A DNA stretch of 64,000 bases from Rhizophagus clarus (Eukaryota > Glomeromycota > Glomeromycetes > Glomerales > Glomeraceae), in NCBI GenBank assembly GCA_015698045.1, contig BLAL01000356.1, forward strand, positions 1,364,001-1,428,000, written 5' to 3'. This document shows positions 10,615 to 21,958 of this stretch, piece by piece. The notes beneath the pieces are model-generated. The model was not told the origin of the DNA, searched no databases, and was given only the letters and a program-made list of their open reading frames with translations. The translations under genes and the position numbers were made by a program. Position 1 is the first letter of the stretch, and each line of letters begins with the position of its first letter.

Positions 10615-12898
10615 ATGCAAGAAACAAAAAATTCGAATGAATGGATTAGTTGGATTGAGTCCGCTATCGCCAAAGAATATTTTAAATATTATGAATATAA
10701 CAATTTTAGTGATATACAAGAAATTGGCTCCGGAAAATTGGGAAAAATATATCGTGCGAATTGTAAAGATTTAAATGAATATGTAGTATTGAAATCTTTT
10801 TATAACCTTAATAATGTCATTACAAAGGAAATCGTTCGTGAGGTATTTTATTATTAAAATTTGTAAAACTGGTTTCGGAATTATCCGGACTTATCCGGAA
10901 AACTTCCGCGGAAACGTTATCGAAACTCGGCTGTTTTCCGGATATGTTCGGACTAACTTCGATTTTTTTTTTTTTACTCATTATATTTATCATTGTTGTT
11001 TTTTTTTTAGCTTAAACTTCAACGTGACATAATTTTTCATAATAATATAATTCGTTTATATGGAATTACGAAAGATCAATCAGGTATGAGCATATATATA
11101 TATTTTTTTTTTAAAAAAAAAAAAAAATTTAATATTAATAATAATATTTAATTTAATTGTTCTTTTTATCTCGTTAGAAAAAAATTATTTACTGGTAATG
11201 GAATATGCCGATAGCGGAACCCTTCAAGATTATTTGAAGAAAAATTTCAAGAACCTTACATGGGATGATAAATATAATTTAGCGTATCAGCTGGCTTACG
11301 CTGTACTATGTTTACATAATGGGGGAATAGTGCACCGCGATTTGGTAATTTATTTTTCACAATATACAAATTGTTATATACCCATGGTAACTAAATCTTT
11401 ATATATTTTTTAGCACTCTCGTAATATATTAGTCCATCAAAACACGATCAAGTTGGCTGACTTTGGTTTATCAAAAAGAATCGAAGAAATAACTAAATCG
11501 CAATCAAAATCAACCGGAATAATACCCTACGTTGATCCACAAAGATTTAGAAGAAGAAATAGTAGTAGTCCAACACAAATGTATTCATTGAATAAAAAGA
11601 GTGACATTTACAGCGTTGGCGTATTATTATGGGAGATTTCTAGTGGTCGTCCCCCTTTTTATACCAAATGTAATCAAGATGATACTATCATGTCTGTAAA
11701 TATTTCTCAAGGTCTTAGAGAGGCTGTTATTTCTGGTACGCCTGAGGATTACGTAAAAATATATACCGGTAAGTAATCTAAAGTTGATTTTAACTTGATT
11801 TTTTAATTTCTCATTTATTTACATCTTCTTTTCTTATTAGAATGTTGGGATGATGAACCGAATAATCGTCCAACTATATATCAAGTGTTCACCAAATTAA
11901 ATGAGATCGTTACAAAATTGGATCACTGTGAATTGAATTCTAAATTATTAAACGAACAATTATCATCACGTAATATTATCAAATTAAATACAAAATTTAC
12001 GATGCCAATAAATAAAAGAATAATATTTGAAAAAGATTTAATCATTATAGTTAAAGAGATAGTATCATTTATTTTTAAAATAACGGATCAAGGAAAAGAT
12101 TGTAAATTAAGGAAACAAATTCTTTTAAATTATTTTCATAATCAAGATATAAATTCAGATGAAATTTATAATTGGTTGATAAAAAATCAAAATGATTCAG
12201 ATTCAATATTTTTATTAGGTTATTTTAATTATTTAGGTATTAAAATGAATGAAAATTATAAGAAAGCTTTTGGTTTATTTTTTATTATATCAGAAAAACA
12301 TCATATATTATCACAATATTATGTTGGGGAATGTTATTTACTTGGTTATGGTATAAAGAAAAATGAAAAATTAGCATTTAAATATTTTGAAAGTTTGGCT
12401 AATAAAGGTTGTGCGATGGGTCAATTAAAACTTGGTCATTGTTATGATATGGGAATAGGTGTTAAAAAAGATTTTAGGTCTGCTACTTATTGGTATGAGA
12501 AAGCTGCTAATAATGGTAATAATATAGCAATGTATAATCTTGCTTTCATTTATAAAGATAAAAAAGATTATAAAAAAGTTTTTGAATTATTTAATCGATT
12601 ATCTGATAATGAAGATTCGGATGGTATATCAATGTTAGGTTATTGTTATAATAATGGAATTGGTACTAAAATTGATAGACAAAAAGCATTTGAATTATAT
12701 CAAAAAGCCGCGAATTTAGGAAATAGTGCAGCTCAATATAATCTTGCAGTATCTTATGAAATAGGACAAGGTGTAACGAAAAATATTGGTAAAGCGATAC
12801 TTTGGTATGAAAAATCCGCCAATCAAGGTGATAAAGATGCTCGAAATAAGTTAAAGCATTTAAGTGTAGAGAATGGAAGGATTTATATAGTAAAATAA
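10615..12898 (+). CDS. Gene B: TKL-like protein kinase with Sel1-like repeats
   Basis: A 626-residue paralog of gene A with exons 10615-10842, 11011-11083, 11178-11344, 11414-11768 and 11841-12898; all phases close. Leader residues 1-28 end in YYEY. The glycine loop GSGKLGKI (38-45) has Leu in place of the usual Phe. Lys60, HRDL at 153-156, Asn160 and DFG at 172-174 are intact, so activity is expected. The linker and repeats diverge from the rest of the family: SLRs start near residue 395, and the fourth lacks the usual glycine turn, reading YKDKKDYKK. A 12-residue tail (ENGRIYIVK end) follows the last repeat. Intron 1 (10843-11010) is about twice the length of its counterparts in A and C, because of a TCCGGA-rich insert. 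I could not find the conserved upstream module before this gene. Confidence 0.88.
10868..10960. repeat. TCCGGA word patch inside intron 1 of gene B
   Basis: About 90 bases of the 168-base intron consist of TTCGGA, TCCGGA and ATCCGGAC-like words (GGTTTCGGAATTATCCGGAC is the first). The equivalent introns in genes A, C and K are 69-86 bases long and lack it. It resembles the word patches at 822-1668 and 2757-2880. Confidence 0.6.
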
Positions 12899-14480
12899 TT
12901 TGTTAGTTATTTTTTTTTTTTATTATTATCATCATTATTAAATAATTAAGTAATATGTAATATTATAATTTTAATGTATTATGAATTATTTTATATTATT
13001 ATGTAAAAAAAAAAAATGATATCGCCTTTAAGTTGATCTTGGGTAATATTTTGTATTATTATTATTAAAAAAAAATTATGAAGATTTTTTATTTAATATT
13101 CAAATATTCGAGTGATAAAGTGATAAATATTGATAATTAACTAAGTGTTACATTTTTTAAAATGATATTGTTAGTATGCACTCGTTTAATCAATAGATTA
13201 TACTTATACGTACATCACAAACTTTATTGGGCTCGTTAGTATATTGAGAGTAGGTTGGATTTATTTTAGAAAACCCATTGGTGAAGGAAACTAAATATCA
13301 TTCAAGCATGTACTAATTTTCGTAGGTTCATTAATTTCTCACTTTATCCATTTAACGATCATTATTTAAAAGTTAGCGGACATTTAGTTATTTTCTCCCA
13401 ACTAATGACGCCCATCTCTTGATAGTGTTGGGTCAGTTCTTTGATGTTAGCAATCGCTAACAATTATTATTTTGTGGTAGCAGAAGGTTTATTTATCAAT
13501 ACTTTAAATACAACTTGTAAAAATCTCAATCAAATGTGTAATACCAATTCCAGTACTTCAGATTCTCAGGTATTCATCACAAGTAAAGAGATAACTTAAC
13601 AATCAAAAATAAAAATATTAATAAAATAAAGGCTTGAAGAGAACTTATGAACATGCCTTGTCTGGAATAAATCCAGAGCTTTATTTATAACAATTGCAAA
13701 TATAACAATGATAAATCATAAATATCTTACATAGAACAAAAATAATACATATATGCCATTTATGCTATATTAAAAATATATGATATATCTATAATGTGTG
13801 CAATATTACCTATGTATGCTATGTCATTCATTTATGACATCGGTGACATTGATCAACGAAGTCACGTGATCAGATACGACAATACTTCGTAAAAATTTTA
13901 AGGATCGACCAAAAGACCATTCCGATCCATTTCTAGTTAAAGGATAAATCTTTTTTGAACCAGACCTATTCAATATACGTTGGCAGGTAATTTAAGCGTA
14001 TGTAGAAGTCAAATCAATACTCATATTTGAGTTTATCACTGTATAGTTTGAACAACGAAAAATTCTTTAAAAAGATTTATAATTAACAAAAAATTGTCTT
14101 TTTATTTAAAATTTTACATTTTACATTTTAATTATAATAATTTTTTTACATAAAAGCATTAATAGATATAAAATTCACTGCCTTAATATTAATGTGTTTT
14201 ATGAAGTTTGCTTTCATATATACGATTAATTCTAAAAGTTGGCACTAAAAGATAAACATTAACTATGAGTTAAATATTTTCAGAGAAAAAATGGATATAA
14301 ATCCTTATGAATCTTGTAGTTTCTAGTGAAACATTTAACTATGAAGGAAAACCTAAACATTTAATTAATAACATTTAATGATTATTTGGATTTTGAAAAT
14401 TTATTTATTTTATTTAAAATACAATATCCTCTATTTTAAAATGATTTATTTTACGATTTTAAAAAAAAAGTTTATTATAG
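12899..14480. other. Intergenic between convergent genes B and C
   Basis: No gene is seen. 12900-13260 is the B-type 3' flank, which has relatives at 27085-27350 and about 54050-54300. About 14260-14345 resembles the 3' flank of gene E at about 27600-27665 (TATTTTCAGAGAAAAAA). The middle is AT-rich DNA without features. Confidence 0.6.
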
Positions 14481-17005
14481 TTATTTATTTATTTGAAGTA
14501 ATTTTAATCTATTTTGTGCATTTCGATATTTTTGGTTTGCAGATTTTCTATACCAATAAATCGCTTTATTAATATCTTTCATATCATTTGTAATTCCATC
14601 TCCATTTTCATACATAAAACCAAGATTATATTGTGCTACCTTTTCTCCTAAATTTGCTGATTTTTGATATAATTCAAATGACTTTTGTAAATCAATTTCA
14701 GTTTCAATACCATAATTATAACAACATTCTAATAAAGTTATTCCTTCTGGACATCCTCCTTCAGACGATCGTTTAAACAATTCAAGAGCTTTATTATAAT
14801 CTATTTCAACACCCTCTCCATTTTTATAACAATTACCAAGATGATACATAGCTATTATATTTCCATTATTTGCAGCTTTGTTATACCAATAAAAAGCCAT
14901 ATTGAAATCTTTTTTAATACCAATCCCAATTTCATAACAATGACCAATTCCTAATTGTCCATGTGTGAAATTTTTATTAGCCACTTTTTTATAATATTCA
15001 AAAGCTAATCTTTCATTTTTTATAGTTCCATTTCCATATTTATAACAATTTCCAACATAATATTGTGCAAGTATATGATTTTTCTCTGACGCATTAAGAA
15101 ATAAATTAAACGTTTTCTTTAGATCACCATTTGTCTTAATTTCCTTAAGATTAATATATCCAAGTAAAAACATAGAATTTGAAGTATTTTGATTAATTAA
15201 CAACCAATTATGAATTTCTTGTAATTTGATGTTGTGACTATTAAAATAATATTTAACTTGATCTTCCAATAACCGCTTTTCAATTCCTTTATTTAATGAC
15301 TTAAAAATTAATTCATTTATTTCATCAACTATTATGCTAAAATTCTTTTCAGTTGAGGAAGTTTCTTCAGCACTTAACCCTGCTATAGCATCAATTTCTT
15401 GTGTGTTCATTTTATCAAAATTTTGAATAAGTTGAGATAGTTCTCCTCGTGTTTCTAAATTATTAGTACTTAAAGGATTACTATTAAGTATTTCATTAAG
15501 TTTTTGATCATTTGGCAATTCTGTCATTGAATCTGATTTTGTAATTATTGCTTTTAACAAATCAAAATTCTTATCAGTTGAGGAAGTTTCTTCCGTGCTC
15601 AACCCTGCTATAGCATCAATTTCTTGTGCGTTCATTTTATCAAAATTTTGAATAAGTTGAGATAGTTCTCCTCGTGTTTCTAAATTATTAGTACTTAAAG
15701 GATTACTATTAAGTATTTCATTAAGTTTTTGATCATTTGGCAATTCTGTCATTGAATCTGGTTTTGTAATTATTGCTTTTAACAAATCAACTACTTGATA
15801 TATAGTAGGTCGATTATCTGGCTCTCCATCCCAACATTCTAAAAAAAAAAATAATAATATAATTTAGGACTAACCTAAATATTATTTAAACATGTAATTA
15901 AATTTATAAATTTACTTACTAGTATAAATTTTCATATATTCGTCAGGCGTATCAGGAACAACCGTTTCTCTATGACCTTGTGAAATATCAAACATTAAAC
16001 CAAGATCATAATGTTCACCCTCAGTATAAAAAGGAGGTCGGCCACTGGATAATTCCCATAATAATACGCCAACGCTGTAAACATCACTTTTTTCATTTAA
16101 TGAATACATTTGGTTATTATTATTTTTTCGTCTGCTAAAGCTTTTTGGGTCAACGTAAGGAACCATTCCAAATAATTTAGATTGAAAATTTGATGATGTT
16201 CCAATCCTTTTTGATAGCCAACTTGATCGTGTTTTGATGGACTAATATATTGCCAGAATGCTATATATTTAATAAATAAATTAAATTAATAATTGCAAAT
16301 ATTATTTTATTTAACCATTAGTGGTATAAGTAAATTACCAAGTCACGATGAATAATCCCTTCATCATGTAAGCATGGTACAGCGTAAGCTAATTGGTACG
16401 CCATATTGAATTTATCGTTCCATGTGAGTTTACTAAAGTTTTTTTCCAAATAGCTTCGAAGACTGCCACTGTCTGCGTACTCCATTACCAACATATAATT
16501 ATTTCTAATACGATTTTCTAAAGAACAAAAAAAAAAATTATTACTAAAATGCAATTTAAGAATATAACTCGGAGTATCATATTGATTAAAATATCTTCAC
16601 AATACCTGATTCGAATTTTGTTATACCATAACAACGAATAATATTATCATGGAAATCAACTTTACGTTGAATTTTTAACTAAAATTCAAATATTGAAATA
16701 AATATAACAGGCTAAAAAAATATATAGGACGAAAAAAAAAAAATATTATATTAAATTACCTCACAAACAACTTCTTTCATGGTGATGTTGTTAAGATTAA
16801 AAAAGGATTTTAACGCAAATCGTTTTTTTGAATTTCTCCAATTTGCACGGTACACTTTTCCGAAACCTCCGGCACCAATTTCTTGAACATTGGTAAATTG
16901 ACTGTATTCGTAATAATTTAAATGTTCTTTAGCAACAGCTTCCTCAATCCAATCAATCCATTCATTTGTATTTTCTGTATCTTGCATTTTCTTACTATCA
17001 GACAT
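14481..17005 (-). pseudogene. Gene C: kinase-SLR gene broken by an 11-base deletion at the DFG motif
   Basis: Same five-exon plan as gene A: 17005-16760, 16678-16606, 16517-16339, 16260-15920 and 15838-14481. The leader, glycine loop GAGGFGKV, the LKSFF lysine and HRDL are intact. Exon 4 is 341 bases against 352 in gene A. The loss is 11 bases around 16217, just after IKLA, which removes the codons for DFG and shifts the frame; the frame then reads KKDW and stops. The rest of the kinase from VPYVDPKSF and the SLR region stay open in the original frame. Exon 5 also holds a 225 bp in-tandem duplication of the linker and a three-residue insertion in SLR6. It could be a recent pseudogene, an expressed truncated protein, or an assembly error. 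Confidence 0.85.
15336..15785 (-). repeat. 225 bp tandem duplication in the linker of gene C
   Basis: Two adjacent copies of a 75-codon segment begin LLKAIITKPDSM and LLKAIITKSDSM. They start at 15785 and 15560, so the period is 225 bases and the frame is kept. About five of 75 residues differ, which suggests a fairly recent event. Genes A, B and K carry a single copy. Confidence 0.85.
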
Positions 17006-18268
17006 ATTGAAAATTAATAGTTGATAGAAAAGTTTTAAAAACTATAAAATTGAACGGTCAAAATTGAAAAATTTTGTGTATGGTTAACGAAAATAATTCG
17101 TAATTTATTCTCCGAATATTGTCGCACGATGGTACATTTTGCAAGTTGGTGTAAAGGTTGCATTTCAGACTTGTATCACAAATAAAAAAAATCGTCTATC
17201 AGAGAATAACCTAAAATATTTGTGTTATCGTACTGTGCAGATCATTGGTCATGTGTACGGATAAACGAACCTTGGATTATAAGGTCGAGATTCCGGGGAA
17301 CTTTATTATTTAAAAGTAGTAGACCCATTAGGAAACTTAGAATATTTTTTTTATATGTATAAAATTTATATTTTGTTGTTACGTCCGACTCCACTTCCGA
17401 CTCCGTAATGACGTTAATAATTGAAATTTAAGGAGGATTTTGATTGGTCAAGTAATAAAATTGGCAAACGGATCTACATCCAGGGAATGATCCTTGCACT
17501 ATACATGCGGGTCAGAAACGTAACAATCGTAACATAAATTACATAATTGGACGCTCACAACATACGATGACACGATGACAAGTTAACACGCGTTAAACAC
17601 GCGGTTCTTTTCACCGTTGCGGATGCAGAAAGAATGGTCGAAAACCATATGGTTTTCATTTATAATATATCCTCAAACTTTTTACACAATGGACCAATCT
17701 AGTTACTAGCGATTTATCTTTACCGTACTCTTATTTTTCTTTTCTCTTTACTTCATTTGTTAATTCTCCTTCGTTGTAGTTTAGTCCTTTTTACATACTG
17801 ATATAGAATTTATCTATATTTGGGCTTTTACGAGGGGATAATCTGGAGGGTTTTGCCCGAAAGTTGGATAGATTACTATTATTTTTTGATTTATTCGTTA
17901 TGTAATTCTATACTATTTCTCTAAATAAAATAAATAAATATTAAACGTAAAATGTCTTCTGCTCCGCTTCGGAAAATAAAATTGTCTACCTTTCCGAAAC
18001 CAAACAAAGCAAAATGGGTGTTTATTTTTGTGTAATGAAAATAACGAGATCATTTTTGTAAAGTGATAGACATCGCGAGTTTTATAGTATTTTTTTTTTT
18101 GTGAAATCTAGTATGTATAAATGCCCTGCTCAAGGTTGATATCAATATCAATATCAATATCAACTCAACTCAATATCAATATCAATATCATTTATATCAA
18201 TATATGTATAAAAACGCACTCTATACTTAGCGCATAAGAGCTAACCAAATTTATATATTTCTCCTTCC
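17006..18268. other. Upstream region of gene C and intergenic DNA
   Basis: A degenerate form of the family's upstream module lies at about 17100-17240 (ATTGTCGCACGATGG, CTTGTATCACAAATAAAA, GTACTGTGCAG). About 18137-18200 is an ATATCA simple repeat. A short CCGACTCCACTTCCGACTCC stretch lies near 17388. No coding sequence is seen. Confidence 0.5.
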
Positions 18269-18274
18269 TTTTCA

Positions 18275-18506
18275 GGGGGATGTCTAAAGCGGGGCAAATC
18301 ACGTGATCATAGTAAAATAGTTGTCACCTGTGTCACACCCTCTATTCTTTCATTTTTATTAAGTAATTCTGGCGACTTAGAAATTTTTCGGTTAATAAAA
18401 TACTATATGTCACCCCTATTTGTCACATACGCAATTTCTTAATGTCGTAATGCGGGCCAAAAATCTGTATAAATCGGTCGACTTACCCCCGCTTTAGACG
18501 ACCCCC
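18275..18506. mobile_element. 232 bp MITE with target-site duplication
   Basis: The left end reads GGGGGATGTCTAAAGCGGGG. The reverse complement of the right end reads GGGGGTCGTCTAAAGCGGGG. The element is flanked on both sides by TTTTCA (18269-18274 and 18507-18512), a clean target duplication of six bases, perhaps seven. There is no ORF. Related ends occur at 24868 (GGGGGGTCTAAAGCCGG), and a relative of the right half lies at about 30870-30925. Confidence 0.8.
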
Positions 18507-18822
18507 TTTTCAGGATAACACAATTAGTATAGCAACCAATCGCAAAAAATATTACTATTAAAAACAAAGATCACCTGATATGTTAACTATATAGCGTGAT
18601 CTGTATATAGTGTCAAATTAATAAGAAAGAAAACGAATCGTTTTAAGAAGAATTTTTTTTCAATTAATAAAAAACATTATTAATATAATGAATATGTGTT
18701 TTTTTAAAATCGTTTTTATTTAATATTTAGCAAATACGAATTATAAATGATATTTAATAAATTTGAATTAAATTGTGATTATTAATAAGTTTAATAATTG
18801 TTTTACATAAATAAATCTCGGA
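18507..18822. other. Intergenic between the MITE and the CGAACCGA patch
   Basis: AT-rich sequence following the MITE target duplication at 18507-18512. I see no coding frame and no repeat in it. Confidence 0.5.
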
Positions 18823-18985
18823 CCAAGTCAGCCTGAGTCAGTCCGAGTCAGTCCAAACCTCTGAACCGAACCGAGCAGTGAGTCGTGAACCAACTTGAAA
18901 TCGTGCTCGAGCTGCTCGTTTGCCATCTCCAATTGTAATACCATTCCCTTTTTCATACATATTTCCTATTTGATTTGTCAATTCA
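18823..18985 (-). pseudogene. Sel1-repeat scrap next to a CGAACCGA/GAGTCAGTCC word patch
   Basis: About 18931-18977, read on the minus strand, encodes GNMYEKGNGITI and nearly matches the start of SLR6 of gene D at the nucleotide level. It follows the stop of the F-box gene by a few codons and ends abruptly in 18823-18920, a patch of GAGTCAGTCC, GAACCGAACCGA and GCTCGAGC words that resembles the patch at 50885-51085. It is a stray fragment from the kinase-SLR family. Confidence 0.6.
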
Positions 18986-20386
18986 TTAGTTACCCCATAG
19001 ATTAGTTTCATGATTCCAAAAATCAGATCCATAAAAAAGTCCAATAGCTCCACTTATATTATTATCTTTAATAAATTCACGCCAAATATAATAACGATGA
19101 TATAAATGTAAAGTTTTTTTACCTTTACAACTCCAACTATTAAAAAATAATTTTAAAATTTTTTTATTAAAATAAATAGGATCACGATTAATGTGAAGTT
19201 TATATAAAGAGGGTGGAGCTGATTTAATTAACAGTCTTAGAAAATCATTACGATATTTATCCAAAATCATTTCATCTATATCTATTGCTTTCAAGGATTG
19301 ACACTTGATAAGTATATTCTCTAATTCTTCTAGCGTTCCATCTCTATTCAAAAATATTGTGACATATTTTATATTTGGACAATATTTGTAGATTGTTTGA
19401 TTATATTCTTTTGCTTTATCACAATTAGCAAGTCTAATTTTAATTTTCCAAAGATTTCCATTAATATTTCGAATAATATTTATTGCTAATTCGAGTGATA
19501 TACATTGTAACTCAAGTATTTGAAGTTTATAATAACCTGCGTTCATTATGTTCTCTTTAAATATTTCATTCAGTTCATAATTATATTTCCTATGTATTCT
19601 TAAGAGTTGTAAATTAGTTAAATTTGGGATGAGAAAATAACCAGTTTTTGTTTCTAATTCTAGATGGATAATTGAATTTGCATGTTTTTCTAAAGCCTGA
19701 GTAATTCTTTTGCATTCATAATAATCTTTTATATATACATATTTAATTTGTTTTTGCATTTTAATTAACTCTTCAATTCCAGAAATTTTGTTTACACTTT
19801 TTCTCAAATAAAATTTTAAATGAATTTTTTCTATTGATCTGCATATTTGTGCTAATTCATGATAAAAATTTTGATCATCTGTATCACAAGTTAATTCATA
19901 TAAATTTGAAAGTGAAATATCTGCTCCTGGATATTTATATATTGGATAATTTAACATATACATATTCAAACATTTTATTGATGAACATTCCCTAATAAAA
20001 AGTTTATAAATTTCTTCCTCCAATAATGTTGATCCTCTTGGAATAATTCTATGAATACAATTAAGATATTTGAAAAATGTAATATAATTAAAAGTAAGTT
20101 TTTGCTTTTGAAAATTTGTTGAAATTATATTATTATCTTTCAAAAGTTTTATTGTATTATCTGATAAATGTGAAATGATAATATTTAATAATGATTCATG
20201 TTTAAAAACATATTTATAAGGGTAACTCCATAAAATTGGAATCATGACTTCACACCAAAGTTTATTAACTAATAAACAAGAATGTAAGGATTTTTTATAA
20301 TTTCTTTGATTATCAAAATACTCATTAATTAAGTCCTGTAAACTTCGAAAAATATTATAAAGAATATCTTCATTTAATTTTGACAT
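18986..20386 (-). CDS. F-box protein with leucine-rich-type C-terminal region
   Basis: A single-exon frame of 466 residues starting MSKLNEDILYNIF. Residues 3-55 match an F-box: a hydrophobic N-terminal helix, then CLLVNKLWCEVMIPILW with the conserved Trp residues. The rest is a long region of irregular Leu/Ile/Asn-rich repeats, as in fungal F-box/LRR proteins that recruit substrates to SCF ubiquitin ligases. The substrate is unknown. The ATG at 20386 is preferred because the open frame upstream has no earlier ATG. The end, NHETNLWGN, looks natural. The gene stands alone on its strand, with no close neighbour to suggest co-function. No lesion is seen. Confidence 0.8.
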   Translation of the reverse strand: MSKLNEDILYNIFRSLQDLINEYFDNQRNYKKSLHSCLLVNKLWCEVMIPILWSYPYKYVFKHESLLNIIISHLSDNTIKLLKDNNIISTNFQKQKLTFNYITFFKYLNCIHRIIPRGSTLLEEEIYKLFIRECSSIKCLNMYMLNYPIYKYPGADISLSNLYELTCDTDDQNFYHELAQICRSIEKIHLKFYLRKSVNKISGIEELIKMQKQIKYVYIKDYYECKRITQALEKHANSIIHLELETKTGYFLIPNLTNLQLLRIHRKYNYELNEIFKENIMNAGYYKLQILELQCISLELAINIIRNINGNLWKIKIRLANCDKAKEYNQTIYKYCPNIKYVTIFLNRDGTLEELENILIKCQSLKAIDIDEMILDKYRNDFLRLLIKSAPPSLYKLHINRDPIYFNKKILKLFFNSWSCKGKKTLHLYHRYYIWREFIKDNNISGAIGLFYGSDFWNHETNLWGN

Positions 20387-20584
20387 TTTTCTTTTTTTTT
20401 TAGGAGGGAATGAAAAGAATGGAAAGAAATATAGAAATATGTTAATAACTCGATACAACTGACAACTAAGAAAGAGTTAAAAAATAAATGAGTTAACATA
20501 TAATTTATAATATTCACTTAGGGATACAAGGTTTTTAAAAAGTAACTACTGTAGGAGTAGTACCTTTGTTACCCGAATCGGGAG

Positions 20585-21410
20585 ATGATGAGCATGATAG
20601 TTCAACGCAGCAAATCACGTGATATATACCTTGGTATCAGGATTAAAAATATTAGGAAAATTATTAATTTAAAAAAAAAACATGAGAGTCAAACATTAAG
20701 CTGTAATAAAACTTTAAATGTATATGATCAAAAGTTTATAAAAGGTGACTTTAATTGTCTTCGGAACTCGTGTGTTCATTGGTAGAAACAAGAAAATGTA
20801 TTAGATGATGTTGCAGTTGATCAAAGATATGAGTCAATAGGCTAAAGATGAATGCAAGGACGAAGAAGTGAAGCTAAATGAGTACTGATATGAAGATCAG
20901 ATAAGATGCAGAATACATAAAACATTCAAAGTAGGAGACGTTATGAAACTGATGGTATGTTTCTCATCGAAGGTAAAGCTGAAGAGGCAATAGAAAAGTA
21001 ATTTCAAGAAATAATAGATAAAGTGTGATCAGTAAAAAACTAAAGAAACTAAGGAAAGAAACTATCGAGGCTTCAATCAAAAAAAAAAAGATTATTGGTG
21101 TCAAAAAATAGGAAAGATGTGTTGATGACAATAACGTAACGTACAAAAGGATACCGATCATTTTCATCTACGATAGATTTTATTAACGGAATTGATAATT
21201 TCAGGAATACGGTATAAAAAATCAGACAAGATAGATCCCTCGAAAGGAAGTACATCAAGAATCACATTGACGAAGAAAAAAATATACATCGGTAAATGGA
21301 CAAAGAAATGAGAAAGGCGGTCGAAGAAAAGAAGAATAAGATCATTTTTCCAATCAACGAACACGTCGAGAGATACGAAGATTTAAACAATTATTTAAAG
21401 AAATTTTAAA
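20585..21410 (+). pseudogene. Decayed charged/coiled-coil coding sequence, unidentified
   Basis: Coding-like plus-strand pieces are Lys/Glu/Asp-rich, including MRKAVEEKKNKIIFPINEHV and VERYEDLNNYLKKF before a stop near 21408. Frames are broken repeatedly between 20780 and 21300. The style is like the decayed gene at 25045-26427, but I cannot show that they are the same family. No function can be assigned. Confidence 0.3.
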
Positions 21411-21555
21411 TGCAAAACGTACAAGCAGTAGGAAGTGAGAAATCCCGAAGAGAAAAAAAAACAGGATAAAAAATGAAGATATAAAAAACGTATAGGTTAT
21501 GATATAGATAGGTTACAGTATATCATACTAGTTATGTGAGCTAGTTGGTGTAGCA

Positions 21556-21919
21556 AGACCCAGAAATATATATATAGGGGTCAGGTGATGAAAGAAAATT
21601 TTACTATGAGCTGTACGCAAGGGTTTTTTATGTGAACGGTACGCAAACTTGACACCTGATATTGAAAATACCGCAAAAATACGCAAATAAAATTTCAGAC
21701 CTTAAAATTTTCAATTATTAATTAATTCAGCAAAGTGCAGTATATCATATGATATAGTTTCTATAATCTGCAGTTTGATATCGGTCTTTTTTTTATTAAA
21801 AAAAAAAAATTATATTTGTTTCTCTTTATGTTATGTTAACGAAATATAATGAAATGTATTATATTTTAACAATATTTGTATACGAATTTATATAGCTTTA
21901 TAATTAGAAAAAAATTTAT

Positions 21920-21958
<39 letters not shown>

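Noticed and set aside
14378-14572. Plus-strand frame of 64 codons overlapping the 3' end of gene C
   Set aside because: Low-complexity Tyr/Ile/Phe peptide antisense to a convincing coding exon and its flank.
21922-21957. Long T-run as a possible poly-A tail of a retrotransposon
   Set aside because: It lies inside the inverted-repeat element, with no reverse-transcriptase sequence beside it.
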